NCBI GenBank assembly: GCA_965225705.1
Contig: OZ245325.1
Coordinates: forward strand, 744,001 to 808,000
Direction of reading: 5' to 3'
DNA: 64,000 bases
Source of the DNA: G965225705 sp965225705
GTDB taxonomy: Bacteria; Pseudomonadota; Alphaproteobacteria; Caulobacterales; Maricaulaceae
Shown: positions 18,088 to 26,679 of the stretch, one piece after another
How the letters are laid out: every line of letters begins with the position of its first letter
Position numbering within the stretch: the stretch's first letter is position 1
The notes under the pieces: model-generated
Told to the model about the DNA's origin: nothing
Seen by the model: the letters and a program-made list of their open reading frames with translations, nothing else
Database searches by the model: none
Program-made: the position numbers and the translations under genes

Positions 18088-18168
18088 AATTTAACGGACG
18101 GATCCAGATTGTTCAGAAACAATTAGCTAATGATATAAAAGTTAATGAGGGATGGTTTTGATTTTTTA

Positions 18169-18178
18169 GGGGGGGGGG
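18169..18178. repeat. G10 homopolymer before the EVE-HNH start codon
   Basis: Ten consecutive G lie three bases before the ATG at 18182, where the SD would be. Length changes in this tract would alter SD spacing. It is among the longest G/C runs in the window. Confidence 0.9.
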
Positions 18179-18181
18179 TAG

Positions 18182-19050
18182 ATGTGGATTGAAATTACAC
18201 AAGAAGATCACCAACATGGTGGGCCTGGGTGGGAATATGGGACTTGTTTATGGAGTCCAACAACAAATAAAACCGGCATGAAAATTTATGATCTTATGAA
18301 CCAACCTGAAAAAGGAGATAGGGTGATCCATTTTTATAAGATCGGAGGAAAACGTTTTTTTCATGGAACTTTAGTCGTATCAAAAAACTGTAAGAAAACC
18401 ACTCTTTTCCCCCCTTCTCCAGGTAATTGGAGCTGGGCAAATGAATTTTATAGAATTGAGTTAGAATCATTTGAACAACTGAAAACCCCGGTTGAAATAA
18501 AGAGTTTTACAAGAATTTTTGATGCAGTTTTGAGGGAGGAAATAGTAAATGATTTACCGAAATTTTATCCATTCAATATATATAATCTAACAAACGGAGA
18601 GTCCGACATAAGATTGTCTCAAGGGAAATACTTATCTCAGTGTACTCAAAAGCTATTCACATTACTTAATCAATGCTCTGAGTTAGATTTTGAATTTTTA
18701 AAAAATGAGGTTGTTTTACAGGAATTTGCAGAAGGAAAGCGAAAAGAGCGAGAAACATATTTTTTTTTAGAAATCAGGCATTGGTTAAAGCAGCAAAACA
18801 AACTTATGGATACAAGTGTCAAGCGTGTGGGTTTGATTTCAAAAGTAAGTATGGCGAATTAGGTGAGGGGTATATTGAATGCCATCATGAAAATGTTTTA
18901 TCTGAACGTCCCTCTTCAGAATGGAATCAAGAAATAAAAACCAGCCTTAAACAAGTTAAAATATTATGCGCAAACTGCCATAGGGTGGTCCATCGTAAAA
19001 AACCTGCATTAGGTTTTGAAGAACTTATTAAAGCAATTAACAAACAGTGA
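18182..19050 (+). pseudogene. EVE-HNH modification-dependent restriction endonuclease, frameshifted at a T9 tract
   Basis: Two overlapping frames together make one protein of about 289 aa. The first frame (18182-18862) gives an EVE/PUA-like domain, starting HGGPGWEYGTCLWSP with GDRVIHFYK and FPPSPGNWSW, of the kind that binds modified bases. The second (coding to 19050) gives an HNH nuclease: YKCQACGFDF, YIECHHENVL and ILCANCHRVVHR. They join at T9 (18760-18768): one extra T or two fewer restores ETYFFRNQALVKAAKQ, the expected linker. As read, translation leaves frame and stops at 18862 without the HNH. EVE-HNH fusions are known type IV restriction enzymes against modified phage DNA. It is AT-rich, alone between glmS and a minus-strand hydrolase, and probably acquired. 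It is either phase-off, a decayed gene, or a sequencing indel. Confidence 0.82.
18760..18768. repeat. T9 homopolymer at the EVE-HNH frameshift
   Basis: Nine T in the linker between the EVE and HNH parts. The upstream and downstream coding frames differ by exactly one base across this tract. Confidence 0.85.
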
Positions 19051-19144
19051 GCATATTTCAACAAGTGGATAACTGCCAGATCATTCGTTGGAACAAAGTT
19101 TGTTACAATTATGTGAGGCTTTAACCATTTTGTTTTTATGATCC

Positions 19145-20284
19145 TTACACAGAACCTACTTTTCTCCTATTGAGAGCCTCATATAAAGCTTTAATGAGGC
19201 TGAGAGGGCGGGGATCACCTAAAAGGTGTGAAGATTGCTGATTCATCACATAAGCTGCGGAAATGTTGCGTTCCGGATCCGCAAAAACACAGGATCCACC
19301 CCAGCCAGAATGCCCCACAGTCTTTGTTCCCGGTCCATAGAAAAAATGGGGTGTGTTACGTAGAATTCCTGCCCCCCAGGACAGGGTGAAGGGTAAAATA
19401 CGATCTGCCCCTTCACGGCGCACCTGTGTCAGGGCATGGAGTGTTTGCGGGCTTAGAATTTTTTGACCTTTAAGAAAACCGCCTGTACTAATCATGGAAA
19501 AGGCTTCTGCAATTCCGCGTGCTGTACCATGGCCATTGGCGGCAGGAAACTCTGCTTCCCGCCAGGCTGTAAGATGTTGGCCCCGTCCCGGTGAGGACCA
19601 GGGCTCCAGAAAGGCTGCACGTTTTTCCGGTGTTATCTCCCCAAGGCGAGGTGGTTGTTTTGGTTTGAGAATATCACAAATGCGCCCATGTTCCTGACGG
19701 GGGAGACCAAGATGAACATCAAGATTATAGGGCTTGCTAAGTCGCTCACGCCACAATGTCCCGAGAGATTGTCCCGTGGCACGCACAACCATCTCTCCGG
19801 CCAGACTTCCCCAGCTGATGGGATGATAGCCACTATATGTCCCGGGTGTCCACCAGGGCTCCATCTCTTCAAGTCGCCGGACGACAGCCCGTGTCTCAAA
19901 CCAGTCCACAGGTATACGAAACCCTGAGAGGCCAGCCTGATGGGAGAGAAGCTGAGCAAGGGTTAGATGTTCTTTCCCATAACCTGTAAATTCTGGCCAG
20001 ATATCTTTGACAGGCTGGTCATAATCAAGCTCTCCCTCCTCAACTAAAAGCGCAAGAAGAAGAGAAGAGAGACCTTTGGAAACAGAAAAGACCGGGGCGA
20101 GGGTCTCTCTCTCCCACGGATGTTCGCCCTTTCGGTCTTTGGAGCCGGCCCAGAGATCAAGGATAAGCTCACCATGGTGATACACACAAAAAGCAGCACC
20201 CTGCTCTAATCCCTGTTCAAAATGAGAGATAAAAACGTCATAAACCTTCTCAAAGCCCGGAGCTATATAGTTTCTGTTATCCAT
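19145..20284 (-). CDS. Serine hydrolase of the beta-lactamase/EstB fold
   Basis: A 379-aa soluble protein of the class C beta-lactamase/esterase superfamily. The catalytic SxxK is in PVFSVSKGLSS (about residue 69), the tyrosine motif is probably YSGYHPISWG, and the third-motif equivalent is GHSGWGGS. There is no signal peptide, so a cytoplasmic esterase or peptidase is more likely than a secreted beta-lactamase. SD aaggaa is five bases before the ATG. It is a single minus-strand gene. The substrate is unknown. Confidence 0.86.
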   Translation of the reverse strand: MDNRNYIAPGFEKVYDVFISHFEQGLEQGAAFCVYHHGELILDLWAGSKDRKGEHPWERETLAPVFSVSKGLSSLLLALLVEEGELDYDQPVKDIWPEFTGYGKEHLTLAQLLSHQAGLSGFRIPVDWFETRAVVRRLEEMEPWWTPGTYSGYHPISWGSLAGEMVVRATGQSLGTLWRERLSKPYNLDVHLGLPRQEHGRICDILKPKQPPRLGEITPEKRAAFLEPWSSPGRGQHLTAWREAEFPAANGHGTARGIAEAFSMISTGGFLKGQKILSPQTLHALTQVRREGADRILPFTLSWGAGILRNTPHFFYGPGTKTVGHSGWGGSCVFADPERNISAAYVMNQQSSHLLGDPRPLSLIKALYEALNRRKVGSV

Positions 20285-20685
20285 GTTCCTTCTGTCTTTT
20301 AGAGGGGGAGGGCTCTTTTGCAGATATTTGTTCTGGGAGGTCCCCTTACAATAAAGAGTCGTTTATACACTGAAAGTGTTTTCAAAAAAAACCTGAGTTC
20401 ATTTATCCCGGACGGACAATCAGGAAAGATATCATCCTGTTGTGCAGATTGTGAAGACCGAAGCAGAGAGGGGGCTCTCTCTATTTTTCTTTTTATCCTG
20501 AAGAAAGCCTGTCCTGCTCTTTTGATAGATGAGACAACAGTCCGGAAGACATATCAGGCATGTTCTTCTTCAGGACTGGATTGCTGAATGGCAGGCATAA
20601 ACCGTGAGAATGTTTTAAGGGAGTGTCTGCCCTGTTAGATTTTGTTTTTGTGATATAAACTGAGGTCAGGTGTGGGGTCTTGGAG
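20285..20685. other. Intergenic region without recognised features
   Basis: A 400-bp divergent gap between the hydrolase and the FAD-linked dehydrogenase. It must hold both promoters. I see only a small GAGAG/CTCTC inverted repeat and no coding features. Confidence 0.4.
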
Positions 20686-22092
20686 ATGAACAACACGATG
20701 CAGGATAGTTTTGAAAAACTTCAAAATCTTTTAGGGCCAGATGGATGGACACGTGATCCGGACCGGCTAAGGCCCCATCTTGAAGAATGGCGGGGTCAGT
20801 ATCATGGGGAAACTCCCCTTATGATTATGCCGGCTTCAGTGGAGGAGACTGCTCAGGCTGTGCGTTTGTGTGCTGAGGCCGGGCAGGCTATTACACCTCA
20901 GGGAGGGAATACGGGGCTTGTCGGGGGGCAGATGCCTCAAGGGGAAATTCTCCTCTCTCTCAGCCGTCAAACCCTTATACGCTCTGTCAATCCTTTAGAT
21001 AACACCATCTGTGTTGAGGCAGGGGTGACCCTGAAAACGATACAGGAAGAGGCATGCAAGGCAGGGCGGCTTTTTCCTTTAAGCCTTGCCTCTGAAGGGT
21101 CGGCAACAGCAGGGGGAGCAGCGTCCACCAATGCGGGGGGTGTTCATGTTGTGCGTTATGGTATGATGCGTGATCTGGTTCTTGGGCTTGAGGTTGTCCT
21201 GCCGGATGGGCAAATCTGGTCCCATCTTAAAGGCTTACGCAAAGACAATACGGGGTATGATCTCAAACACATGTTTATCGGTGCAGAGGGGACACTGGGG
21301 ATCATAACAGCCCTTTGCCTGAAACTTTTCCCACGTCCTCAGGAGCATATACTTGTCTGGACTGGTCTTGAGAGTCTTAAAAAAGCCCCTGAACTTCTGC
21401 ATTTTATTCAGGAAAAAAGTTCTGGGAATCTTTCTATGTTTGAGATTCTCCCGCAGGCAGCCCTTGATTTGGTGATTGAGACAATTCCCAACACACGCAA
21501 ACCTCTCAAACAAATCTGGCCCTGGCATGGTCTTATCGAGGTTAATATGGCTGAAGGCGTGGAGGCTCAGGCTTTCACGGAAAACATCTTAAGTCAGGCC
21601 CTGGACAAAGGGCTTATACGTGATGCGGTTCTGGCACAAAACGAAACACAGAAAAAGGCTTTTTATCGCTTACGTGAGAGTCTTTCTGAGGCCCAGAAAA
21701 AAACATCGCCATCTTTGAAATATGATATTTCTCTTCCGCTGGCCCGTCTGGAGCCTTTTTTTCAGGAGGCCACCCATGCCATCCAGAACGAAATCCCGGA
21801 AGCCAGGCCCCTGCCTTTTGGTCATGTAGGAGATGGTAATCTGCATTTTAATATCCTTCCCCCTCCTGGCATGGACAGCAGGCATTTTATGGGTTTAAGA
21901 GAAGATATGGATACGCTGATCTATGATCTGGTGGAGAAGCATGGGGGCTCTCTTTCAGCAGAACATGGTATTGGTCTTTTGAAAAAAGCTGAGCTTCAAA
22001 AACGGCAGTCCCCTGTGGGGCGTGCCCTCATGCTGTCTTTAAAGCAAAGCCTGGATCCTCACAATATTATGAACCCACGTGTCCTGTTCTGA
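20686..22092 (+). CDS. FAD-binding oxidoreductase, D-2-hydroxyacid dehydrogenase (GlcD/D2HGDH-like)
   Basis: About 468 aa. The N-terminal half is a vanillyl-alcohol-oxidase type FAD domain (PQGGNTGLVGGQ, GAASTNAGGVHVVRYG, RKDNTGYDLKHMFIGAEGTLG). The C-terminal half is the FAD-oxidase C domain with FGHVGDGNLHFN and the final SAEHGIG. This layout is that of D-lactate, D-2-hydroxyglutarate and glycolate (GlcD) dehydrogenases. The substrate cannot be fixed from sequence; absence of glcE/F neighbours argues for the single-subunit D-2-hydroxyglutarate/D-lactate type. Start choice is uncertain among ATG 20686, ATG 20698 and TTG 20680. Confidence 0.88.
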   Translation: MNNTMQDSFEKLQNLLGPDGWTRDPDRLRPHLEEWRGQYHGETPLMIMPASVEETAQAVRLCAEAGQAITPQGGNTGLVGGQMPQGEILLSLSRQTLIRSVNPLDNTICVEAGVTLKTIQEEACKAGRLFPLSLASEGSATAGGAASTNAGGVHVVRYGMMRDLVLGLEVVLPDGQIWSHLKGLRKDNTGYDLKHMFIGAEGTLGIITALCLKLFPRPQEHILVWTGLESLKKAPELLHFIQEKSSGNLSMFEILPQAALDLVIETIPNTRKPLKQIWPWHGLIEVNMAEGVEAQAFTENILSQALDKGLIRDAVLAQNETQKKAFYRLRESLSEAQKKTSPSLKYDISLPLARLEPFFQEATHAIQNEIPEARPLPFGHVGDGNLHFNILPPPGMDSRHFMGLREDMDTLIYDLVEKHGGSLSAEHGIGLLKKAELQKRQSPVGRALMLSLKQSLDPHNIMNPRVLF

Positions 22093-22218
22093 TACACAGA
22101 AGTGACAATATCAGACTTGCTCCTGATACGCAGAGGGTGACAGGTTTCACAAAGGTCAGGGGAAACTCCCTGCCCCCAAAACATGTTATTTTCTACATAT
22201 TGATTTTAAGATGCATTC

Positions 22219-22248
22219 TTGACAAGCTGTTGAGCTTTGCGCCATAAG
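22219..22248 (+). promoter_or_regulatory. Candidate sigma-70 promoter for fbpABC
   Basis: TTGACA (22219-22224), 18-bp spacer, CATAAG (22243-22248), about 70 bp before the fbpA-like start. No clear Fur palindrome overlaps it. Confidence 0.4.
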
Positions 22249-22320
22249 CTATGAGCAACTATCTTTTTATTGAGGGCTGCAAAGCCCAGGCAGATTTGGA
22301 ATGAGAGGGGTATAGGTATC

Positions 22321-23379
22321 ATGATTATATACAAAGGCGTGGGCAGGTTTTTATCCTGTGCGGGTGCTTTTTTCACTCTGATGTTTTTGACAACAGGTTT
22401 TGCCGGGGCAGAGAAAAAAATGTCTCAGAGCCTCAATGTTTATTCTGCACGTCATTATGACTCTGACAGAAAACTTTATAAGGCTTTTGAAGACAAAACA
22501 GGTATTCAAATCAGGCTGGTAGAAGCCGGCGGTGATCTTTTGATTGAAAAAATCAGGGCAGATGGATCCACAAGCCCTGCAGACATTATCATCACGGTGG
22601 ATGCGGGACGTCTTTGGCGGGCAGAGCAGGCTGGTCTTTTTCAGCCCTTTGTTTTTGAGGCTCTTGAGAAAAAAGTCCCTCAAAATCTTCGCCATCCTGA
22701 GGGTTTTTGGTTTGGAATAACACGTCGTGCACGTGTTTTGGTCTATCGTAAGGGTGTTGTAGATCCTTCAGAGGTGAGCTCTTATGAAGGTCTTGCTGAT
22801 CCACGCTGGAAAGGTAAAATTTGTATCCGCTCTTCCGGCAATATTTATAATCAGTCTCTTCTGGCTTCCATGATTGCAGAGCATGGTGCAGAGAAGGCAG
22901 AACAATGGGCCAGAGCCGTTCATGACAATCTTGCACGCAGGCCCCGGGGGGGCGACACAGATCAAATCAGGGCCGTTGGCGCTGGTGTTTGTGACATTGC
23001 TGTTGTGAACCATTATTATTATGCGCGTCTGGCTCATTCTGATAAGCCTGCTGATCGTGCCCTTATTGAAAAAGTGGGGCTGATATGGCCCAATCAGGAC
23101 ACACGTGGTGTGCATATCAATATTTCCGGGGTGGGTCTTGCCAAAGGTGCACCAAACCCTGAAGCGGCGAAAGCCTTTCTGGAGTTTTTGCTCAGTGATG
23201 AGGCTCAGCTTATCCTGGCGGAGGGTAATCGTGAATATCCTGTTGTCGGGACAGTTGTCTATACAGATCCTGTTTTGACAGAGCTTGGGAAGTTTAAGGT
23301 TGATCCCCTCAATGTTGCACGTTATGGACAATATCAGCGTGAAGCTCAGATCATTTTTGACAAGGTCCGGTGGCCTTAA
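22321..23379 (+). CDS. fbpA: Ferric-iron ABC transporter, periplasmic binding protein
   Basis: Captures Fe3+ in the periplasm and hands it to the inner-membrane permease. From ATG 22321 the protein is about 352 aa with a signal peptide (1-33, ending TGFAGA). LNVYSARHYDSDRKLYKAFEDKTGI is the classical N-terminus of the FbpA/FutA family, and the Tyr cluster AVVNHYYYARL supplies the usual iron-ligating tyrosines. An in-frame start 51 bp upstream would put a charged stretch before the signal peptide, so I rejected it. It is the first gene of a three-gene operon, 16 bp before the permease. Confidence 0.93.
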   Translation: MIIYKGVGRFLSCAGAFFTLMFLTTGFAGAEKKMSQSLNVYSARHYDSDRKLYKAFEDKTGIQIRLVEAGGDLLIEKIRADGSTSPADIIITVDAGRLWRAEQAGLFQPFVFEALEKKVPQNLRHPEGFWFGITRRARVLVYRKGVVDPSEVSSYEGLADPRWKGKICIRSSGNIYNQSLLASMIAEHGAEKAEQWARAVHDNLARRPRGGDTDQIRAVGAGVCDIAVVNHYYYARLAHSDKPADRALIEKVGLIWPNQDTRGVHINISGVGLAKGAPNPEAAKAFLEFLLSDEAQLILAEGNREYPVVGTVVYTDPVLTELGKFKVDPLNVARYGQYQREAQIIFDKVRWP

Positions 23380-23395
23380 GCAGGTTTAAGAAAAG

Positions 23396-25060
23396 ATGGA
23401 TGGGTCATCTGGAAGATGCGCACGGTCCCGGCGCTTTTTGAGGTGGCCCTTTTCCTTGCCCCGGTTTACGCCTGCGGGATGGGTCGCTCCGGCGGCTTTT
23501 TTAGCTGTCCTTCCCCTGTTCGCGCTTGTTTTCCTCGTGCTGTTTGGTGATAGTGAAGGATATACACGCCATTTTCTTATAACGCTGGCCCCTCATTATA
23601 CGCTGACAACGCTTGGGGTGATGGTCCTGTCTGCGTGTGGGGCGGCGATCATAGGTGTAAGCACGGCCTGGCTTGTCACACGTTATGATTTTCCGGGACG
23701 CAGTCATTTTGAATGGTTGCTTGCCATGCCACTTGGGGCACCAGCCTATGTTCTGGCCTATGCTTATGCCGATCTTATGGGCTCCGGTGGGGTTGTAAGG
23801 CATGAGATGGCGGAGCTTTTTGGGGAGAGGTTTGCCTATAGTCTGCCAGATTTCAGCGGAGTTTGGGCAGTGGGCTTTATTTTTTCCCTTTCTCTTTATC
23901 CTTATGTCTATCTGATTGTTCGGTCTGCTTTTTTAGAGCAGGCCCATGGAAGCCGGGACGCTGCGCGCATGCTGGGCGCTGGCCCTTTTAAAACTTTTTT
24001 TCGTATTAGCCTGCCTTTGGCGCGACCTGCTCTTGCGACAGGCATGGCTCTGGTGGCCATGGAAGCCCTTGCTGATTATGGTACGGTCATACATTTGGGG
24101 GCGACAACGTTCACCGTGGGGGTGATGCGGGCCTGGGCAGGGGCAGGTTCTATAACAGCTGCTGCTGAACTTGCCCTTTTGATGTTGGGGTTTGCAGCTC
24201 TTCTTCTTACTCTTGAACGCGTACAGCGTGGCCAGACACATCGTTTTGCACAAAAAGATCTTGCACGCAGGATTTCCCGAACACGTCTTAAGGCCTGGCC
24301 TGCCTTTGGTGTGGTGTTTCTTCTTACGCTCCCCTTGCTATTTTCTTTGGGTTTCCCTGTTATGCGGCTTGTCTTTCTGGCCCTCACCAATACACCTCCC
24401 AGACCTTTTACAGACGCTCTTTTCAACAGTTTAAGTCTGGCTTTTTTGTCAGGTGTTCTGGCAGCTCTTTTTGGTTTTTTGGGGGCGTATGCACTGCGTA
24501 CACGTCAAAAACTGGCGAGGATAAGCTTAAATCTTGCAAGTCTTGGTTATGCTGTCCCCGGTGCTGTGGCAGCCCTTGGGCTTTTGGTCATTTTTGGGGC
24601 TGTCCGGCATGTGCTGATGATGACGCCCCAGTCCGCAGGTTTAGGCGTGATAGGGTTCATAGCCCTCATATATGCGTATCAAACCCGTTTTGCAGCCCCG
24701 GCCCTTGGCCCGTGTGAGGCGGCATTCAGTAAAATCAGGCCCGAACTTGACTCTGCTGCACGAAGTTTAGGGGCCAGCCCCTGGCGCCTGATAAAGCGTA
24801 TTCATATGCCTCTGGCGGCGGGGGGGATTATGGCTGCCTGGGCCATTGTTTTTGTTGAAACACTGAAGGAGCTGCCGGCCACTATGATTTTACGTCCTGC
24901 AAATTTTGAAACACTTGCGGTGATGACACATTCCTATGCTTCTGATGAGCGTCTTGCTCAGGCTGCTTTGCCCTCTCTTGTTCTGATAGCCCTTTGCCTT
25001 ATTCCCATGACGCTGGCCTTAAGGTTTGTCCTTGTTCTTCAGCGCCGTCAGGAGGTATGA
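23396..25060 (+). CDS. fbpB: Ferric-iron ABC transporter, fused permease
   Basis: A 554-aa inner-membrane permease with two consecutive BPD-transport domains, about twelve hydrophobic segments in all. Each half has an EAA-type loop: SRDAARMLGAGPFKTFFRISLP in the first and LDSAARSLGASPWRLIKRIHMP in the second. The fused two-domain form is standard for FbpB. The start at 23396 has only a weak SD (taagaaaag). The stop codon overlaps the SD of the ATPase gene, so translation is probably coupled. Confidence 0.92.
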   Translation: MDGSSGRCARSRRFLRWPFSLPRFTPAGWVAPAAFLAVLPLFALVFLVLFGDSEGYTRHFLITLAPHYTLTTLGVMVLSACGAAIIGVSTAWLVTRYDFPGRSHFEWLLAMPLGAPAYVLAYAYADLMGSGGVVRHEMAELFGERFAYSLPDFSGVWAVGFIFSLSLYPYVYLIVRSAFLEQAHGSRDAARMLGAGPFKTFFRISLPLARPALATGMALVAMEALADYGTVIHLGATTFTVGVMRAWAGAGSITAAAELALLMLGFAALLLTLERVQRGQTHRFAQKDLARRISRTRLKAWPAFGVVFLLTLPLLFSLGFPVMRLVFLALTNTPPRPFTDALFNSLSLAFLSGVLAALFGFLGAYALRTRQKLARISLNLASLGYAVPGAVAALGLLVIFGAVRHVLMMTPQSAGLGVIGFIALIYAYQTRFAAPALGPCEAAFSKIRPELDSAARSLGASPWRLIKRIHMPLAAGGIMAAWAIVFVETLKELPATMILRPANFETLAVMTHSYASDERLAQAALPSLVLIALCLIPMTLALRFVLVLQRRQEV

Positions 25061-25066
25061 AGGAGT

Positions 25067-26140
25067 ATGTTGCAGAAGGATCATATAGTTTTGAAGGCTG
25101 CTGGCCTTGTGAAAAACCTGAGCGGGCGCCCGGTCCTCAAAGGGGTGGATTTAGAGCTTAAAGCCCGGAGTGTCACGGCAGTCCTCGGTCCCTCAGGCAG
25201 TGGAAAGACAACTCTGCTACGGGTGATTGCGGGCCTCGAAAACCCTGACGAGGGGTCTGTTCATCTCGAAGGAGAGCTGGTGTCCGGATCTGGTTATACC
25301 CTCCCCCCTGAACAGCGCGGCCTTGGTCTTGTTTTTCAGAATTATGCTCTTTTTCCCCATATGAAGGTTGAAGAAAATATTGCTTTTGGGCTTAAGGGCA
25401 GATCGTCCCGAAAAGAGCTGGTGGAGCAAAGTCTTCAGGCCGCGCGTCTGGAAGGGCGGGGGGGTGCTTATCCTCACGAGCTTTCCGGGGGAGAGCAGCA
25501 ACGCGTGGCCCTTGCACGGGCTCTTGTGACCTCACCCTCCCTTGTTTTGATGGATGAGCCATTTTCAAGCCTTGATGCTGCTTTGCGTCGTCATATTCGT
25601 GATCAGGCCCTGGCACAGGTCAGGCAAAGCGGTGCTGCTGTTTTAATAGTGACTCATGATGCTGAGGAAGCTCTTCTCATCGCGGATCAGCTTGTCCTGA
25701 TGGCAGAGGGGCGTGTCCTGCAAACGGGGACACCGGAGGAGGTGTATCTGACCCCTCTTTCTGCTGAGGCTGCCCGTCTGACAGGGGCTGTCAATGTCTG
25801 GACAGGGAAAGTGCATGAGGGCTGGCTTGCAACCCCGTTTGGTCCTCTTCGTGCCCCCCCCTCTGTTCAGGAGAGGGAAGAGGCCACAGCTCTGGTACGG
25901 CCGGAAGGTCTTTCTCTTCACCCTTATGAGAAGGCTCATGAGGTTTGTGCACATGTTTTGCGCCGACGTCTTCGGGGAGCACTTGTTGAGGTGGAGCTTA
26001 GGGAAGAGAAGACACAAACGCTCTGGACGGCGTATACACACATAAAGCATGCCCCTGTGGAGGGGGAAAAGGTGGGTGTGGTTATAGAGGAGGATTTGTC
26101 CTCCGTGGTGACGTCCGGTGACAGGGCAGGCCGGAGGTGA
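25067..26140 (+). CDS. fbpC: Ferric-iron ABC transporter, ATPase
   Basis: A 357-aa ABC ATPase of the FbpC/PotA-like type that powers Fe3+ import. Walker A GPSGSGKTT (about 43-51), Q-loop LVFQNYALFPHM, signature LSGGEQQRVALARAL, Walker B LVLMDEPFSSLD and the H-loop VTHDAEEA are all present. A C-terminal TOBE-like region follows from about residue 250. SD aaggag overlaps the end of fbpB. Confidence 0.93.
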   Translation: MLQKDHIVLKAAGLVKNLSGRPVLKGVDLELKARSVTAVLGPSGSGKTTLLRVIAGLENPDEGSVHLEGELVSGSGYTLPPEQRGLGLVFQNYALFPHMKVEENIAFGLKGRSSRKELVEQSLQAARLEGRGGAYPHELSGGEQQRVALARALVTSPSLVLMDEPFSSLDAALRRHIRDQALAQVRQSGAAVLIVTHDAEEALLIADQLVLMAEGRVLQTGTPEEVYLTPLSAEAARLTGAVNVWTGKVHEGWLATPFGPLRAPPSVQEREEATALVRPEGLSLHPYEKAHEVCAHVLRRRLRGALVEVELREEKTQTLWTAYTHIKHAPVEGEKVGVVIEEDLSSVVTSGDRAGRR

Positions 26141-26340
26141 GGCGGGGGGAAGAAACTATCTTGCTTTCCTGCCACACTTCCCCTAGCTTCTGTTGTCTGG
26201 AGTCTCTCTTGTGAGGCATGGCAGGCTGTGGGATTGTCCCTGGGCGTGTCGGGCGTCACAGAATTGACCGGTCAACGGGGTACAGTATGGCACAGGGGCT
26301 TTGGCCCTGGCTTCTCTCTGGTCTCCGGTCAGATTTTAAA

Positions 26341-26417
26341 GGTCCCGTAGCTCAGCTGGATAGAGCGTCGCCCTCCGAAGGCGAAGGCCAGGCGTTCGAA
26401 TCGCCTCGGGACCGCCA
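26341..26417 (+). tRNA. tRNA-Arg (anticodon CCG)
   Basis: Starts GGTCCCGTAGCTCAGCTGG and ends CGGGACC-G-CCA with CCA encoded (26415-26417). The anticodon loop CTCCGAA gives anticodon CCG. The T-arm half is duplicated 1644 bp downstream, marking an integration site. Confidence 0.96.
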
Positions 26418-26423
26418 TTTTCA
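26383..26423 (+). repeat. attL-like repeat (3' end of tRNA-Arg)
   Basis: Forty-one bases from the variable/T arm through the CCA and six bases beyond. They recur at 28027-28067 with 38 of 41 identical and in the same orientation. This is the expected footprint of site-specific integration at a tRNA gene. Confidence 0.8.
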
Positions 26424-26580
26424 CATAAGATACCTAGCTGGATAGTAGAACATAGCAACCCCATTTATGAAATGCCAGACAGCTCAGAATCTCTCGGTAG
26501 CGTGGAAAAACTGGTTGACGGTTTTGCTTTTAGGGCCCGACATTGGGAGTAACCCCTCCGACTTCAGTCGAAGACAGACT

Positions 26581-26679
26581 ATGGAATATAGCAAAGTTTG
26601 CCACACGATTTTTCATTATCGCTATCATAAATGGCGTGCTTTCACGCGATCATGTTCACATAGCCTGCCCTGGCGTTAG
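26581..26679 (+). pseudogene. Possible relic of an IS200-type transposase N-terminus
   Basis: A 32-aa reading frame MEYSKVCHTIFHYRYHKW followed by unrelated residues. It resembles the first strand of IS200/IS605 TnpA (pattern EY-H-YH-W). No HUH or catalytic Tyr region follows. It lies just inside the tRNA-Arg island. Weak evidence. Confidence 0.25.

Noticed and set aside
22768..23331. 187-codon minus-strand frame opposite fbpA
   Set aside because: Antisense to a clear binding-protein gene; no SD or recognisable motif.
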